In this document: piece by piece, positions 39,201 through 46,963 of the stretch
Numbering within the stretch: the first letter of the stretch is position 1
Layout: each line of letters starts with the position of its first letter
Assembly (NCBI RefSeq): GCF_001650495.1
Contig: NZ_LWCS01000019.1
Coordinates: forward strand, 1 to 64,000
Direction of reading: 5' to 3'
DNA length: 64,000 nucleotides
Source of the DNA: Mycolicibacterium iranicum
GTDB taxonomy: Bacteria; Actinomycetota; Actinomycetes; Mycobacteriales; Mycobacteriaceae
Position numbers and translations under genes: made by a program
The notes under the pieces: generated by a model
What the model saw: the letters and a program-made list of their open reading frames with translations, nothing else
The model's database searches: none
What the model was told of the DNA's origin: nothing

Positions 39201-40453
39201 CCGACATCAAGGCCATCGACGTGAGCGCTGACGGCAACCGCGGCTACGCGCTGACCGACAACTCCGTTGCGGTGCTCGACCTTCGCAAGCGGGCCCTCAT
39301 CGAAGCGGTCGCGGTGCCAGGGGCCAAGAACGTCACGTTCCTCGAGCGCGAAAGCGCGCGCGGCCTGCTGGTCGTGACGGAATCCGTGACCGCCGCGGGT
39401 CAGCTTGTACTGCTCAAAGATTCGTTCGAACCACCCACAGTGGTCAATCCGGACGCGTCGGTGGTCGCCGAGGATTCGGCGGTGGACATCGATGTGCTGA
39501 GCAATGACACCAACGATGGGGGCGCCCTCACACCACAGGTTGTTGCGGGCCCGGCCAACGGCGTCGCCATGCTGAACGCCGACGGAACCATCCGGTACAC
39601 GCCCAACGCGAACTTCTTCGGCGACGACTCCTTCACCTACACCGCTGACGACGGAACCTCATTCGCCAATGTCGCGACCGTCACGGTGTCCGTCACCGCT
39701 GTCAACGACGCACCGGCGGCAGGCGCCGACATCGCCGTCACAGGTGAGGACAACTCTGTGGTGATCGACGTGCTGGCAAACGACGCCGATGTCGAGGGCA
39801 GTGAGTTGACGGGTGTCGCGGTGAACGGTGCGCCCGCCAACGGCACCGCCACCGTGAACACCGACGGCACGATCACCTACGTACCCGACGCTGACTTCAG
39901 CGGCACCGACACGTTCTCCTACACCGTCTCCGACGGGTCCGCGAGCGGCACGGCAACTGTCACAGTCAAAGTCATTCCGGCGGTCACCATCGAGCTCACC
40001 TGGGACGACGATCCGCGAGACCTGGACGCGCACCTGCTCGGACCGTCGGCGATGGGAGACGGCTCCGGTTTCCACGTTTTCTTCAGCAGCCCGAGGTACA
40101 ACGTCGACGGCACGACCACCGTCACCGGGGAACGGGCAGTGGTCCTGCGCTCCGACGATACGAACGGCTTCGGCCCGGAGATCATCGACATCAACACGAG
40201 GACACCTGGTGAGTACGTGTTCTACGTCCACCGGTTCGCAGGCGCCGCGCCTCTGGCGCAATCGAATGCGACTGTGACGGTTCGGGATCCCAGCACCGAA
40301 ACGGTGATGACGTTCACCGTCGATCCGACGAGCGTGGGGCTGTACTGGTCGGTCTTCGGGCTGACGATTTCTCCCGAGGGAACAGTGGCGATCACCCCGA
40401 TCAACGAGTACGGCGACACTGCACCGACCCTGCCCAGCAATGTGGATGCGTGA
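36221..40453 (+). CDS. Large exported repeat protein: cadherin-like (Tandem-95) repeats, beta-propeller, C-terminal YfaP/DUF2135-like domain
   Basis: The 1410-residue product begins with a long basic leader, then a hydrophobic segment and AHA-DDS cleavage site (about residue 104). An acidic, Ser/Asp-rich linker (105-290) follows. Cadherin-like repeats start near 339, 444, 539 and 633, each with an EDxxxxIDVLANDxD-type block and FTYTP...FxGTDxFTY. A beta-propeller-like region (YVTN-type, about 728-1075) comes next, then two more repeats (1076 and 1163). The last ~150 residues contain LTWDDDPRDLDAHLLGP, the YfaP/DUF2135 pattern. It is probably secreted or wall-attached and adhesive. No sortase motif or membrane anchor is visible. 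The ATG at 36221 is the first in frame; an internal start near the leader is possible. Confidence 0.85.
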   Translation: MATANFSMDASTGFPRMMGFDMAAALNIRAGQGQPHSARPKGRGRHRNVDPAALPVDQQSGVSTIPGVSVGAARCIGRVGALAVALGVGFAIVSGQGVGIGVAHADDSGSADSGSAANDPSPASGPTRSKGKAGAKSADQSPSDESNSDIGEDANSESTGSQGPDTAESDDLDNADDLDDADDLDDAADLDNADEPAEPDDDSTSGDEENPDESTDDQSDAPTQDVPVDVAAQPDSSSVAPDDSESDGDEQSEASTEATNSEEPTESVPVAAPATGDGAALPQSNAAASTEVTMISALLSPLVAPGPHGPAPVRPLLMSTMLGGIIRELQRFLFNRTPDAVMDQVATAEDTAKVIDPLANDTDADADPITVQTFTQPTNGTVVFDEDTGMFTYTPNANFNGTDRFTYTIKDEGFHFHGLNVFLKPGFGRIDTATVNITVGSVNDAPVAADDSVVTREDVPVAGNVLSNDTDIESPAGGLTALLATGASHGTAVVQANGSFTYTPAENFSGTDSFTYKVSDADGGTDTATVTVVVSAVPDAPVAVDDQLSTAEDNALTFTPADLLANDSDGDGDTLITIVGAPGHGQLAVSAGSFTYTPDEDFTGTDSFTYVAYDGVATSNIATVTINVTAVNDAPVATADNATTNEDTVVSIAVLANDDDVDNDAITVSSTTPPTNGSLVVNPNGIITYTPKQDFYGEDTFTYRVTDGVNQSAPVTVTINVVAVVDVVPVDAAPVGREPVEARVTDDGTRAYVTNAADDTVTMLETDGWRVGATIEVGRGPGALALDADRAYVVNKLDGTLSLIDLATNREIDTDPLREGINRIDVGDVTDLAVLRSRLTGRADRVYTVDSAGRVLAIDPTTFRVVGMVETDLETAVARGLSAQELRVAAPKIAVSSAGDRLYVGARGRVSTVQINRRSAMLRTALGMPERAAATDALRVSSRLELGGDVTALRASSDGRRLYAGVVREDGALVAEMDARGEALAQKGAIRVGSDIKAIDVSADGNRGYALTDNSVAVLDLRKRALIEAVAVPGAKNVTFLERESARGLLVVTESVTAAGQLVLLKDSFEPPTVVNPDASVVAEDSAVDIDVLSNDTNDGGALTPQVVAGPANGVAMLNADGTIRYTPNANFFGDDSFTYTADDGTSFANVATVTVSVTAVNDAPAAGADIAVTGEDNSVVIDVLANDADVEGSELTGVAVNGAPANGTATVNTDGTITYVPDADFSGTDTFSYTVSDGSASGTATVTVKVIPAVTIELTWDDDPRDLDAHLLGPSAMGDGSGFHVFFSSPRYNVDGTTTVTGERAVVLRSDDTNGFGPEIIDINTRTPGEYVFYVHRFAGAAPLAQSNATVTVRDPSTETVMTFTVDPTSVGLYWSVFGLTISPEGTVAITPINEYGDTAPTLPSNVDA
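36731..36802 (+). repeat. Four tandem 18-bp copies encoding DLDxAD hexapeptides
   Basis: Units begin at 36731, 36749, 36767 and 36785 and share GATCTCGAC(A/G)AC. They code for DLDNAD, DLDDAD, DLDDAA and DLDNAD in the acidic linker of the exported protein. Gain or loss of a unit keeps the reading frame. Confidence 0.9.
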
Positions 40454-40473
40454 CGGGACAGGTCAGCAGACTC

Positions 40474-40929
40474 CTAGGGCGGACCGCCGCCCATCAGGAC
40501 CTCGCTGACGGTCGCGCTCGGCAGGAACTGGCAGGCCGCGTCGGCCAGAATCTGGCCGACGAACTCACCGTCGGGTCCTAGCGGATTGCCCTCCTGGGAG
40601 AGGATCTCGCGTACCACGGCCACCCGGGTCGCCTCGTCGAGCGCGTTGTACTCGTCGCAGGTCATCTCGAGCGAGTTGGCGGGCGCGGGCACCTCGGGAA
40701 CGTCGGTGTTGCGCGTCGGCAGCGGCAGGTTCGGGATCTCGATGTCGGGCAGGCCCGGCAGTCCGGGGATGCTCGGCTCGTCGGTGGGGGTGTCGTCTGC
40801 CGATGGCAGGGGTGGACCGGGTTCGGTCGTCTGCGCGACGACGCCTTCGGTGGTCTGCGTGCACGCCGCCGTGCCCAACACGGCCGCCAGCCCGATCATC
40901 GCGGCGGTCACCCGCACGTGCGTCCTCAT
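40474..40929 (-). CDS. Small exported protein, possible lipoprotein
   Basis: This 151-residue protein has an N-terminal export signal (MRTHVRVTAAMIGLAAVLG) followed by GTAAC. The position -3 residue is Thr rather than Leu, so lipidation at that cysteine is possible but weakly supported. A Pro-rich linker then leads to a small helical domain with two cysteines, MTCDEYNALDEATRVAVVRE, which resembles short periplasmic acid-stress (HdeA-like) domains; that is only a resemblance. The gene is 18 nt after the DUF4334 gene on the same strand, so it is probably last in the hisC-DUF4334 operon. The ATG at 40929 is preferred to a GTG at 40938. Confidence 0.7.
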   Translation of the reverse strand: MRTHVRVTAAMIGLAAVLGTAACTQTTEGVVAQTTEPGPPLPSADDTPTDEPSIPGLPGLPDIEIPNLPLPTRNTDVPEVPAPANSLEMTCDEYNALDEATRVAVVREILSQEGNPLGPDGEFVGQILADAACQFLPSATVSEVLMGGGPP

Positions 40930-40947
40930 CCCGGCCACGATATGCGG

Positions 40948-41430
40948 CTACACCCGTTCGAGGTAGAAGTACAGGTGACGGGGGGTCCCTGAACTCGTGT
41001 CGAGTGCGCCTTTGCCGTTCATGATGCCGATCACGGCGTTGTCGTCGACGACCTTGAAGTGGTCGTGCACGGGCTTGCCGTCGTAGACCATCGACGCGAC
41101 CATCTCGCCGCGGAACTCCTCCATCCACAGGCTGGCCTCGCCGTTCATGGCCTCGGTGTTGGAGAACTTGTTCCCGTCCGCATCGAGGCACACCAGCGGT
41201 TTGGCGTCGGAGGCGGAGTGGAAGGTTTTGCCGAACCAGTTCAGCCGCTTCATGAAGCCGTTGGCCTTGTGGCCGGTCTGGAACTCGCCGCCCCTCCACT
41301 CACCGATCATGAACTCCACGGTGGCGGGCTTCAGGGTGTACCAGAAGTCGTCGAGTTCGGCATCGGTGAGCGTGTCGGAGCGCTGGGTGAGCGCGGTGAA
41401 GGTCTCGCGCGCGGTCTTTGTCGATGTCAT
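40948..41430 (-). CDS. DUF4334 (GXWXG) protein
   Basis: The 160-residue protein has the GXWXG motif in FMIGEWRGGEFQTGHKANG and the DUF4334 block EFRGEMVASMVYDGKPVHDHF near the C terminus. The fold is calycin-like in related proteins, which suggests binding of a lipophilic ligand, but no function is established. It starts at ATG 41430, overlapping the stop of the aminotransferase gene (ATGA). Confidence 0.85.
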   Translation of the reverse strand: MTSTKTARETFTALTQRSDTLTDAELDDFWYTLKPATVEFMIGEWRGGEFQTGHKANGFMKRLNWFGKTFHSASDAKPLVCLDADGNKFSNTEAMNGEASLWMEEFRGEMVASMVYDGKPVHDHFKVVDDNAVIGIMNGKGALDTSSGTPRHLYFYLERV

Positions 41431-42485
41431 GCGTTGTCTCCAATCCAGCGTCCGGCGAACTCACAGAACATGTCGTTCTCTTCGGGGGACGCGACGGTCA
41501 CCCGGACGCCGTCGTCCCCGTAGGGACGCACGATGATGCGATTGTTGGCGGCATCGGCGGCGAACTGCTGGGCACGCCCTACCAGGGGCAGCCACACGAA
41601 GTTGGCCTGCGACGGCGGAATGCCGTAGCCCGCGTCGAGCAGCGCTGCGGACACCCGAGCGCGTTCTGCGACGACGGCGTCGGTGCGCTCCAGGAGCTCG
41701 TCTGCGGCGTCCAGGCACGCGACCGCCGCGGCCTGAGAGACGCTGGTCGCGGTGAACGGGACGTAGACCTTGGACAGTGCGGTCACGATGTCGGGGTCGG
41801 CGACGGCATAGCCGATGCGCAGGCCCGCGAGTCCGTAGGCCTTCGAAAAGGTCCGCAGCACAACGACATTGCTGTGGGCCCGAACCAGGCCGAAGCTGTC
41901 GGGCACCAGGCCGTCGCGGATGTATTCGATGTAGGCCTCGTCGAGCACAACCAGGATGTGCGGCGGGACGGCCTCGACGAAGGCGGCCAGCTTGTCGGGG
42001 TCGACGACGGTGCTGGTCGGATTGTTCGGGTTGCACACGAAGATCAGCCGGGTCCGGTCGGTGATCGCCGCGAGCATCGCGTCGAGGTCGTAGGTGTGGT
42101 CGGTCAGGGGGACCTGCACGGGTGTGGCGCCGGCGGTGCGGACTTGCAGCGGGTAGATCTCGAAGCTGCGCCAACCGAAGAGCACCTCGTCGCCGACGGT
42201 CGACGTGATCTGGATCAACTGCTGGCACAGGCTGACCGAGCCGCAGCCGACCGAGATGTGTTCCGGGGCGACGTTGACGTGCTTGGCGAGGCGTTCCTTG
42301 AGTTCGACGTACCCGTTGTCGGGGTAGCGGTTGATCCCGTCGGCGGCCTTGGCTATCGCGGCGCGCACGCTGGGCAACGGCCCGTGGACGGTCTCGTTGC
42401 TGGCGATCTTGATGGCACCGGGGACCGTCTTGCCCGGCGTGTAAGCGGGCAGATCGGCGAGTTCGGGGCGCAGACGGGCGGGCAC
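41427..42485 (-). CDS. Histidinol-phosphate / aromatic amino-acid aminotransferase (HisC2/Pat-like)
   Basis: This 352-residue PLP enzyme is of the HisC/Pat group (Rv3772 by position). The PLP lysine lies in VLRTFSKAYGLAGLRIGY, the PLP aspartate region is VVLDEAYIEY, the NPNNPTS cofactor asparagine is present, and IIVRPYGDDGVRVTV is the substrate-carboxylate arginine block. Pat-type enzymes use phenylalanine, tyrosine or histidinol phosphate; the sequence alone does not settle which. The likely start is GTG 42485. It heads a short operon with the DUF4334 and small exported-protein genes. Confidence 0.9.
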   Translation of the reverse strand: MPARLRPELADLPAYTPGKTVPGAIKIASNETVHGPLPSVRAAIAKAADGINRYPDNGYVELKERLAKHVNVAPEHISVGCGSVSLCQQLIQITSTVGDEVLFGWRSFEIYPLQVRTAGATPVQVPLTDHTYDLDAMLAAITDRTRLIFVCNPNNPTSTVVDPDKLAAFVEAVPPHILVVLDEAYIEYIRDGLVPDSFGLVRAHSNVVVLRTFSKAYGLAGLRIGYAVADPDIVTALSKVYVPFTATSVSQAAAVACLDAADELLERTDAVVAERARVSAALLDAGYGIPPSQANFVWLPLVGRAQQFAADAANNRIIVRPYGDDGVRVTVASPEENDMFCEFAGRWIGDNA

Positions 42486-42516
42486 CGGGACAGTTTATGG
42501 CCCGCATCGATCTGCT

Positions 42517-42546
42517 TTGCTTCGCACCGTAGGGCCTGTGTACTCT
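42517..42546 (+). promoter_or_regulatory. Possible promoter of tRNA-Ser(GCU)
   Basis: TTGCTT (42517-42522) and TACTCT (42541-42546) are separated by 18 nt and end 23 nt before the tRNA. The pair resembles a SigA-type -35/-10. This is a visual match only. Confidence 0.3.
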
Positions 42547-42569
42547 CATCGGCGCGGCGGTAAACGTCG

Positions 42570-42658
42570 GGAGGCGTGCCAGAGCGGCCGAATGGGACTC
42601 ACTGCTAATGAGTTGCCCGCCTTAAAGCGGGCCGGAGGTTCAAATCCTCTCGCCTCCG
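42570..42658 (+). tRNA. tRNA-Ser(GCU)
   Basis: Acceptor stem GGAGGCG pairs with CGCCTCC, the anticodon stem ACTCA/TGAGT encloses CTGCTAA (anticodon GCT), and a long variable arm with a GCCCGC/GCGGGC stem follows, the serine hallmark. The T arm GGAGG/CCTCT holds TTCAAAT. No CCA is encoded. Confidence 0.97.
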
Positions 42659-42705
42659 CGCAGGACGCCGGCTCGCCGGCTTGACAACTGAACATGCACG
42701 ACCAT

Positions 42706-42778
42706 GCGCCCGTAGCTCAATGGATAGAGCACCTGACTACGGATCAGGAGGTTAGGGGTTCGAGTCCCTTCGGGCGCG
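42706..42778 (+). tRNA. tRNA-Arg(ACG)
   Basis: Acceptor stem GCGCCCG pairs with CGGGCGC; the anticodon stem CCTGA/TCAGG encloses CTACGGA (anticodon ACG, wobble A to be converted to inosine). The T arm AGGGG/CCCTT holds TTCGAGT. It lies 47 nt after tRNA-Ser(GCU); a short GCCGG-CTCG-CCGGC hairpin sits between them. Confidence 0.97.
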
Positions 42779-42830
42779 CAGCATCCTCATTAGCGACTTT
42801 CGGCCCTATTGACGCTCATCGAGTGTCGGT

Positions 42831-44585
42831 TTGACTGCCCCCGTGGCCACCGTCGAGAGAATCGAATCGCTGGTTGCCAAGCGGCCTTTTCCAGCTCGGA
42901 TAGGGCCCAAAGGCAATCTCGTCTACAAATTGATCACGACGACCGATCACAAGCTGATCGGCATCATGTACTGCGTCGCCTGTTTCGCGTTCTTCATGAT
43001 CGGCGGCTTGATGGCGCTGTTCATCAGGACCGAGTTGACCGCGCCGGGACTGCAGTTCCTGTCGAACGAGCAGTACAACCAGCTGTTCACCATGCACGGC
43101 ACGGCGATGTTGCTGTTCTACGCAACCCCTATCGTCTTCGGGTTCGCCAACCTGGTGCTGCCCCTGCAGATCGGTGCCCCGGACGTCGCCTTTCCGCGGC
43201 TGAACGCGTTGTCGTTCTGGCTGTTTCTCTTCGGTGCACTCATCGCGCTCGCGGGATTCATCACCCCCGGGGGCGCCGCGGACTTCGGCTGGACTGCTTA
43301 CGCACCGCTGTCGGATGCCATTCACTCACCCGGCGTCGGCGCTGATCTGTGGATCTTCGGGCTGGGGGTAGGCGGTCTCGGAACGATCCTGGGTGCGGTC
43401 AACATGGTCACGACCGTGGTCTGTATGCGCGCACCCGGCATGACGATGTTCCGCATGCCGATCTTCACCTGGAACATCCTGGTGACCTCGATCCTGGTTC
43501 TCCTCATCTTCCCGCTGCTGACCGCGGCGCTTTTCGGCTTGGCCGCCGACCGTCATCTCGGCGCGCATGTCTATGACCCGGGCAACGGCGGCGTCATCCT
43601 GTGGCAGCACCTGTTCTGGTACTTCGGCCACCCCGAGGTGTACGTCATCGCGCTGCCGTTTTTCGGCATCATCAGCGAGGTCATCCCGGTCTTCTCCCGC
43701 AAGCCGATCTTCGGCTACACCACTCTGGTGTATGCGACCTTCAGCATCGCGGCCCTGTCGATGGCGGTATGGGCGCATCACATGTTCGCGACGGGAGCCG
43801 TTCTCCTCCCCTTCTTCAGTTTCATGACGTTCCTGATCGCGGTCCCGACCGGTATCAAGTTCTTCAACTGGATCGGCACGATGTGGAAAGGCCAGTTGAC
43901 GTTCGAAGCGCCGATGCTGTTCTCAATCGGTTTCATCGCCACGTTCCTGCTCGGCGGTTTGTCAGGCGTGCTGTTGGCGAGCCCGCCGCTGGACTTCCAC
44001 GTCACCGACAGCTACTTCGTCGTGGCGCACTTCCACTACGTGCTGTTCGGGACCATCGTGTTCGCCACCTATGCGGGCATCTACTTCTGGTTCCCGAAGA
44101 TGACGGGGCGGCTACTCGACGAGAGGCTCGCGAAGCTGCACTTCTGGCTGACGTTCATCGGCTTCCACACCACGTTCCTGGTGCAGCACTGGCTCGGCAA
44201 CGAGGGGATGCCGCGGCGCTACGCGGACTATCTACCCACTGACGGTTTCACCGCGCTCAACGTGATCTCGACGGTTGGCGCCTTCATTCTCGGCGTCTCG
44301 ATGCTGCCGTTCGTGTGGAACGTGTTCAAGAGTTGGCGGTACGGCGAACCGGTCACCGTCGACGACCCGTGGGGGCACGGCAACTCGCTGGAGTGGGCCA
44401 CCAGTTGCCCGCCGCCGCGGCACAACTTCACCGAGCTGCCCCGCATACGTTCGGAGCGGCCGGCATTCGAGCTGCACTATCCGCACATGCGTGAGCGGAT
44501 GCGGGCCGAGGCGCATGTCGGCAATGCGCACGGGCCGCAGGACGGGGACGTGACACGGCTGGATGAGCAGAACGTGCGCAGCTGA
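42831..44585 (+). CDS. ctaD: Cytochrome c oxidase subunit I (CtaD)
   Basis: This 584-residue polytopic haem-copper oxidase subunit carries all catalytic ligands in recognisable blocks: [12 protein letters not shown] (haem a His), [14 protein letters not shown] (CuB His and cross-linked Tyr), WAHHMFATG (two CuB His) and [11 protein letters not shown] (haem a3 and haem a His). It forms the proton-pumping core of the aa3 oxidase branch that couples to the bc1 complex in mycobacteria. The other oxidase genes (ctaC, ctaE) are not nearby. In M. tuberculosis ctaD lies next to serB2, so this might be a second copy. The start is uncertain: TTG 42831 gives the family N terminus; GTG 42843 is an alternative. 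Confidence 0.95.
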   Translation: MTAPVATVERIESLVAKRPFPARIGPKGNLVYKLITTTDHKLIGIMYCVACFAFFMIGGLMALFIRTELTAPGLQFLSNEQYNQLFTMHGTAMLLFYATPIVFGFANLVLPLQIGAPDVAFPRLNALSFWLFLFGALIALAGFITPGGAADFGWTAYAPLSDAIHSPGVGADLWIFGLGVGGLGTILGAVNMVTTVVCMRAPGMTMFRMPIFTWNILVTSILVLLIFPLLTAALFGLAADRHLGAHVYDPGNGGVILWQHLFWYFGHPEVYVIALPFFGIISEVIPVFSRKPIFGYTTLVYATFSIAALSMAVWAHHMFATGAVLLPFFSFMTFLIAVPTGIKFFNWIGTMWKGQLTFEAPMLFSIGFIATFLLGGLSGVLLASPPLDFHVTDSYFVVAHFHYVLFGTIVFATYAGIYFWFPKMTGRLLDERLAKLHFWLTFIGFHTTFLVQHWLGNEGMPRRYADYLPTDGFTALNVISTVGAFILGVSMLPFVWNVFKSWRYGEPVTVDDPWGHGNSLEWATSCPPPRHNFTELPRIRSERPAFELHYPHMRERMRAEAHVGNAHGPQDGDVTRLDEQNVRS

Positions 44586-44612
44586 CGCACGATCTGTGCG
44601 CACACTAGGCCC

Positions 44613-45191
44613 ATGGCCGACAGTGACACCCCTTGGGAACCTCCCCTCGCAGGCAACGAGGTCGACCATCTCGTCGGGGCTCTCGAACGTCTCCGAGCGA
44701 CGTTCCTCTGGAAGGCTGACGACCTCGACGCCACCGCTCTGACGGCCACAGTGGGCGCCTCCACGCTCACACTCGGCGGGCTGCTCAAGCACCTGGCCTT
44801 CAACGAGGACTATCTCTTCTCCTGCAAGCTTGCCGGTGAGGCGGTTGGCGAGCCGTGGGCGTCACTGCACGACGGCACCGAGGATTGGACGTTCACGTCG
44901 GCCGCGGCCGACAGCCCGGCACAGCTCTATGCGTTCTGGCACGACGCGGTCGCCAGATCCCGGGCGCGGCTGTTCTCGGCGCTCGACCGTGGCGGGCTCG
45001 ATCAGCTCGGCGCGGTCCACGACGAGGCGGGCAACCATGCCAGCCTGCGCCGGCTGCTGTGCGATCTGATCGAAGAGTACGGTCGCCACACCGGCCACGC
45101 CGACCTGATCCGCGAAGCTATCGACGGCCGCGTGGGCGAAGATCCGCCGCCGGGCTGGAAACCCGTCACGCAGGAAAGGCACACGCCGTGA
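44613..45191 (+). CDS. DinB/DUF664-family protein
   Basis: The 192-residue four-helix protein has the DinB-like histidine pattern (LKHLAFNEDYLF and EEYGRHTGHADLIREAIDG), which usually binds a divalent metal. Members include thiol-dependent transferases such as mycothiol-dependent enzymes; the thiol or substrate is not known here. ATG 44613 follows ctaD by 27 nt. The stop overlaps the RidA start (GTGA). Confidence 0.85.
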   Translation: MADSDTPWEPPLAGNEVDHLVGALERLRATFLWKADDLDATALTATVGASTLTLGGLLKHLAFNEDYLFSCKLAGEAVGEPWASLHDGTEDWTFTSAAADSPAQLYAFWHDAVARSRARLFSALDRGGLDQLGAVHDEAGNHASLRRLLCDLIEEYGRHTGHADLIREAIDGRVGEDPPPGWKPVTQERHTP

Positions 45192-45604
45192 CCGGCATTC
45201 GCAGTTACACGTTCACTCCCGAGCAGGGTGTCCCGCCGGGCGTCGCGCCGTTCGCCCATGCCACTGCTGCCGGTGAAACCCTCTATGTCACAGGGCAGAT
45301 GCCCACCGACGTGACGGGCACGGTCGTCGGGGACGACGTGGCCACCCAGACCGACCAGGTGATGCGCAACCTCGCGCGGGTCGTCGAGCTGTGCGGCGGA
45401 GTACTTGCTGACGTCGTGTCCGTGCGGGCCTACCTGATCGACTGGGCGGACTACGACGCGTTCAACGTCACTTACGCGGAATGGTTTCCCGGCCGGTTGC
45501 CGTCGCGGACGTGCGTGGGCGTCACCGGGTTGGCCGTCGGCAGCCTCGTCGAGATCGACATGGTGTGTTGGCGCGCCGACGGTTGGCCATCCCCGCCCGC
45601 CTAA
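45188..45604 (+). CDS. RidA-family protein
   Basis: This 138-residue trimer-type protein has the family blocks ETLYVTGQMPTDVTG, VVSVRAYLIDWADYDAFN and LPSRTCVGVTGLAVGSLVEID. The Arg of the LPSRTC motif, which binds the carboxylate of the enamine/imine substrate in E. coli RidA, is present. The GTG start at 45188 overlaps the DinB-family stop. It may detoxify reactive imines or serve the linked DinB-like enzyme. Confidence 0.9.
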   Translation: MTGIRSYTFTPEQGVPPGVAPFAHATAAGETLYVTGQMPTDVTGTVVGDDVATQTDQVMRNLARVVELCGGVLADVVSVRAYLIDWADYDAFNVTYAEWFPGRLPSRTCVGVTGLAVGSLVEIDMVCWRADGWPSPPA

Positions 45605-45613
45605 TCTGGAGGG

Positions 45614-46117
45614 GTGCGCCTCCTCCTGATCGCCGATACGCACCTGCCCAAGCGCGCCAAAGACCTGCCTTCCGCGGTGTGGGCTGCGGTGGATGACGCC
45701 GACGTCGTGATCCACGCCGGGGACTGGGTCGAGCCTGACCTGCTCGACGCCTTGGAGGAACGGTCGAAGCGACTGGTGGCCTGCTGGGGCAACAACGACG
45801 GACCGGAACTGCGCGCGCGCCTGCCCGAACGGGCCGACGTCGAACTGGACGGCCTGCGCTTCACGGTGACCCACGAGACGGGCGGCTCAGCCGGGCGTGA
45901 CGAGCGGATGGCCAAGCTCTACCCCGACACCGATGTGCTCGTGTTCGGGCACAGCCACATACCGTGGGACGCCACCGCGAAAAGCGGTTTGCGACTGTTG
46001 AATCCGGGGTCCCCGACCGACCGGCGACGACAACCCCACTGCACGTACATGACAGCGACCGTCCAGGACGGCGAGTTGACCGACGTCGTCCTGCACCAGG
46101 TTAACCGAGATGCGTGA
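45614..46117 (+). CDS. YfcE-like metallophosphoesterase
   Basis: This 167-residue calcineurin-type phosphoesterase has all metal motifs: ADTHLPK, VIHAGDWVE, CWGNNDGPEL, VTHETGG and VFGHSHIPW. The small size and GHSHIPW block match the YfcE/MJ0936 group, which acts on phosphodiesters. The GTG start at 45614 lies 9 nt after the RidA gene, so it is probably cotranscribed. The 3' end overlaps the next gene by 8 nt. Confidence 0.9.
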   Translation: MRLLLIADTHLPKRAKDLPSAVWAAVDDADVVIHAGDWVEPDLLDALEERSKRLVACWGNNDGPELRARLPERADVELDGLRFTVTHETGGSAGRDERMAKLYPDTDVLVFGHSHIPWDATAKSGLRLLNPGSPTDRRRQPHCTYMTATVQDGELTDVVLHQVNRDA

Positions 46118-46526
46118 CCGTCCCGCCACCGTCGACGACGTCCACGCGATCGCGTCGTCCATGCCGCATGTGACGAGAGTGGTCGGGCCCAAGGCGGGCA
46201 ACTCGATCTACCAGGTGGGCAGCAAGTCTTTCGTGTTCTTCCGCACGCCTCGCCCGGATGCCTTCGACCCGGACACCGGGGAGCGGTACGCCGACGTCAT
46301 CGTCATCTGGGTGGAATCCGAGGACGACAAGCGCGCGCTCACCCAGGATCCCCACTCGCCGTTCTTCACCACCGACCATTTCAACGGCCACCCGTCGGTT
46401 CTGGTGCGCGCCAGCCGACTTGGTGAAATCGGTGTCACCGAACTGAGCGAGCTGATCCAGGACGCGTGGCTGTCACGCGCGTCGAAACGGCGGGGGCAGC
46501 AGTGGCTCGCCGAACACGGAACTTAG
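46110..46526 (+). CDS. MmcQ/YjbR-family protein
   Basis: The 138-residue protein has the MmcQ/YjbR pattern with KSFVFFRTPRPDA, DVIVIWVESEDDKRALTQDP and a C-terminal ELIQDAWLSRASKR block. Members fold like DNA-binding proteins but their role is unclear. It is the last gene of the 44613-46526 group. Its stop overlaps the convergent HxlR gene by 4 nt. Confidence 0.82.
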   Translation: MRDRPATVDDVHAIASSMPHVTRVVGPKAGNSIYQVGSKSFVFFRTPRPDAFDPDTGERYADVIVIWVESEDDKRALTQDPHSPFFTTDHFNGHPSVLVRASRLGEIGVTELSELIQDAWLSRASKRRGQQWLAEHGT

Positions 46527-46861
46527 CCTGCATCGGCCGCGCAGATGACGCCGATGTACTTCTCGGCCCAATTGCCCATCGGCTCAAGCGCTTCCAGCAG
46601 CTCACGCCCCGCCGGGGTCATCGAATACTCCACTCGGGGTGGCACCTCGTGATAACTCTCCCGGTGCACCACCCCGTAGGCCTGAAGATCTTTGAGGTGC
46701 TGGGTCAGCATCTTCTGCGAGATGCCCGCCAGGTTGCGGTGCAGCGTGTTGAACCGCACCGGGCCGTCGCTGAGCTCCCACAGGATCAACGGCACCCATT
46801 TGCCCGACACGACGGCCATCGCCGCGTCCAGGCCGCACGTGTACTTGCCCAGCGCCGTCAT
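46523..46861 (-). CDS. HxlR-family transcriptional regulator
   Basis: This 112-residue winged-helix protein has the HxlR signature: a cysteine at the N terminus (KYTCGLDAAMAVVSGKWV), VRFNTLHRNLAGISQKMLTQHLKDL as the HTH, and VPPRVEYSMTPAGREL as the wing. The ATG at 46861 is chosen because GGGAGGTCGCC precedes it; a frame open to 46897 has no such signal. The gene is divergent from the 46964 reductase gene, whose expression it likely controls. The cysteine might act as a redox sensor, as in some relatives. Confidence 0.88.
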   Translation of the reverse strand: MTALGKYTCGLDAAMAVVSGKWVPLILWELSDGPVRFNTLHRNLAGISQKMLTQHLKDLQAYGVVHRESYHEVPPRVEYSMTPAGRELLEALEPMGNWAEKYIGVICAADAG

Positions 46862-46898
46862 GGCGACCTCCCTGCAGCTAAAGCCCATTAGTTCCATT

Positions 46899-46931
46899 CA
46901 AGTAATTACCGCACCAAATAGTGGGTACTTG
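46899..46931. promoter_or_regulatory. Candidate HxlR operator in the divergent intergenic region
   Basis: CAAGTA (46899-46904) and TACTTG (46926-46931) form an inverted repeat with a 21-nt spacer, in the 102-nt gap between the HxlR gene and the reductase gene. HxlR dimers often bind GTACT-like inverted repeats, so this is the best operator candidate. Confidence 0.4.
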
Positions 46932-46963
46932 TCGGAGAGTTCGCGCCTGTCAACGATGGTGCC

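Noticed and set aside
42660..42706. A rho-independent terminator between tRNA-Ser and tRNA-Arg
   Set aside because: The GCCGG-CTCG-CCGGC hairpin has no T-run after it and lies inside what is probably one tRNA transcript.
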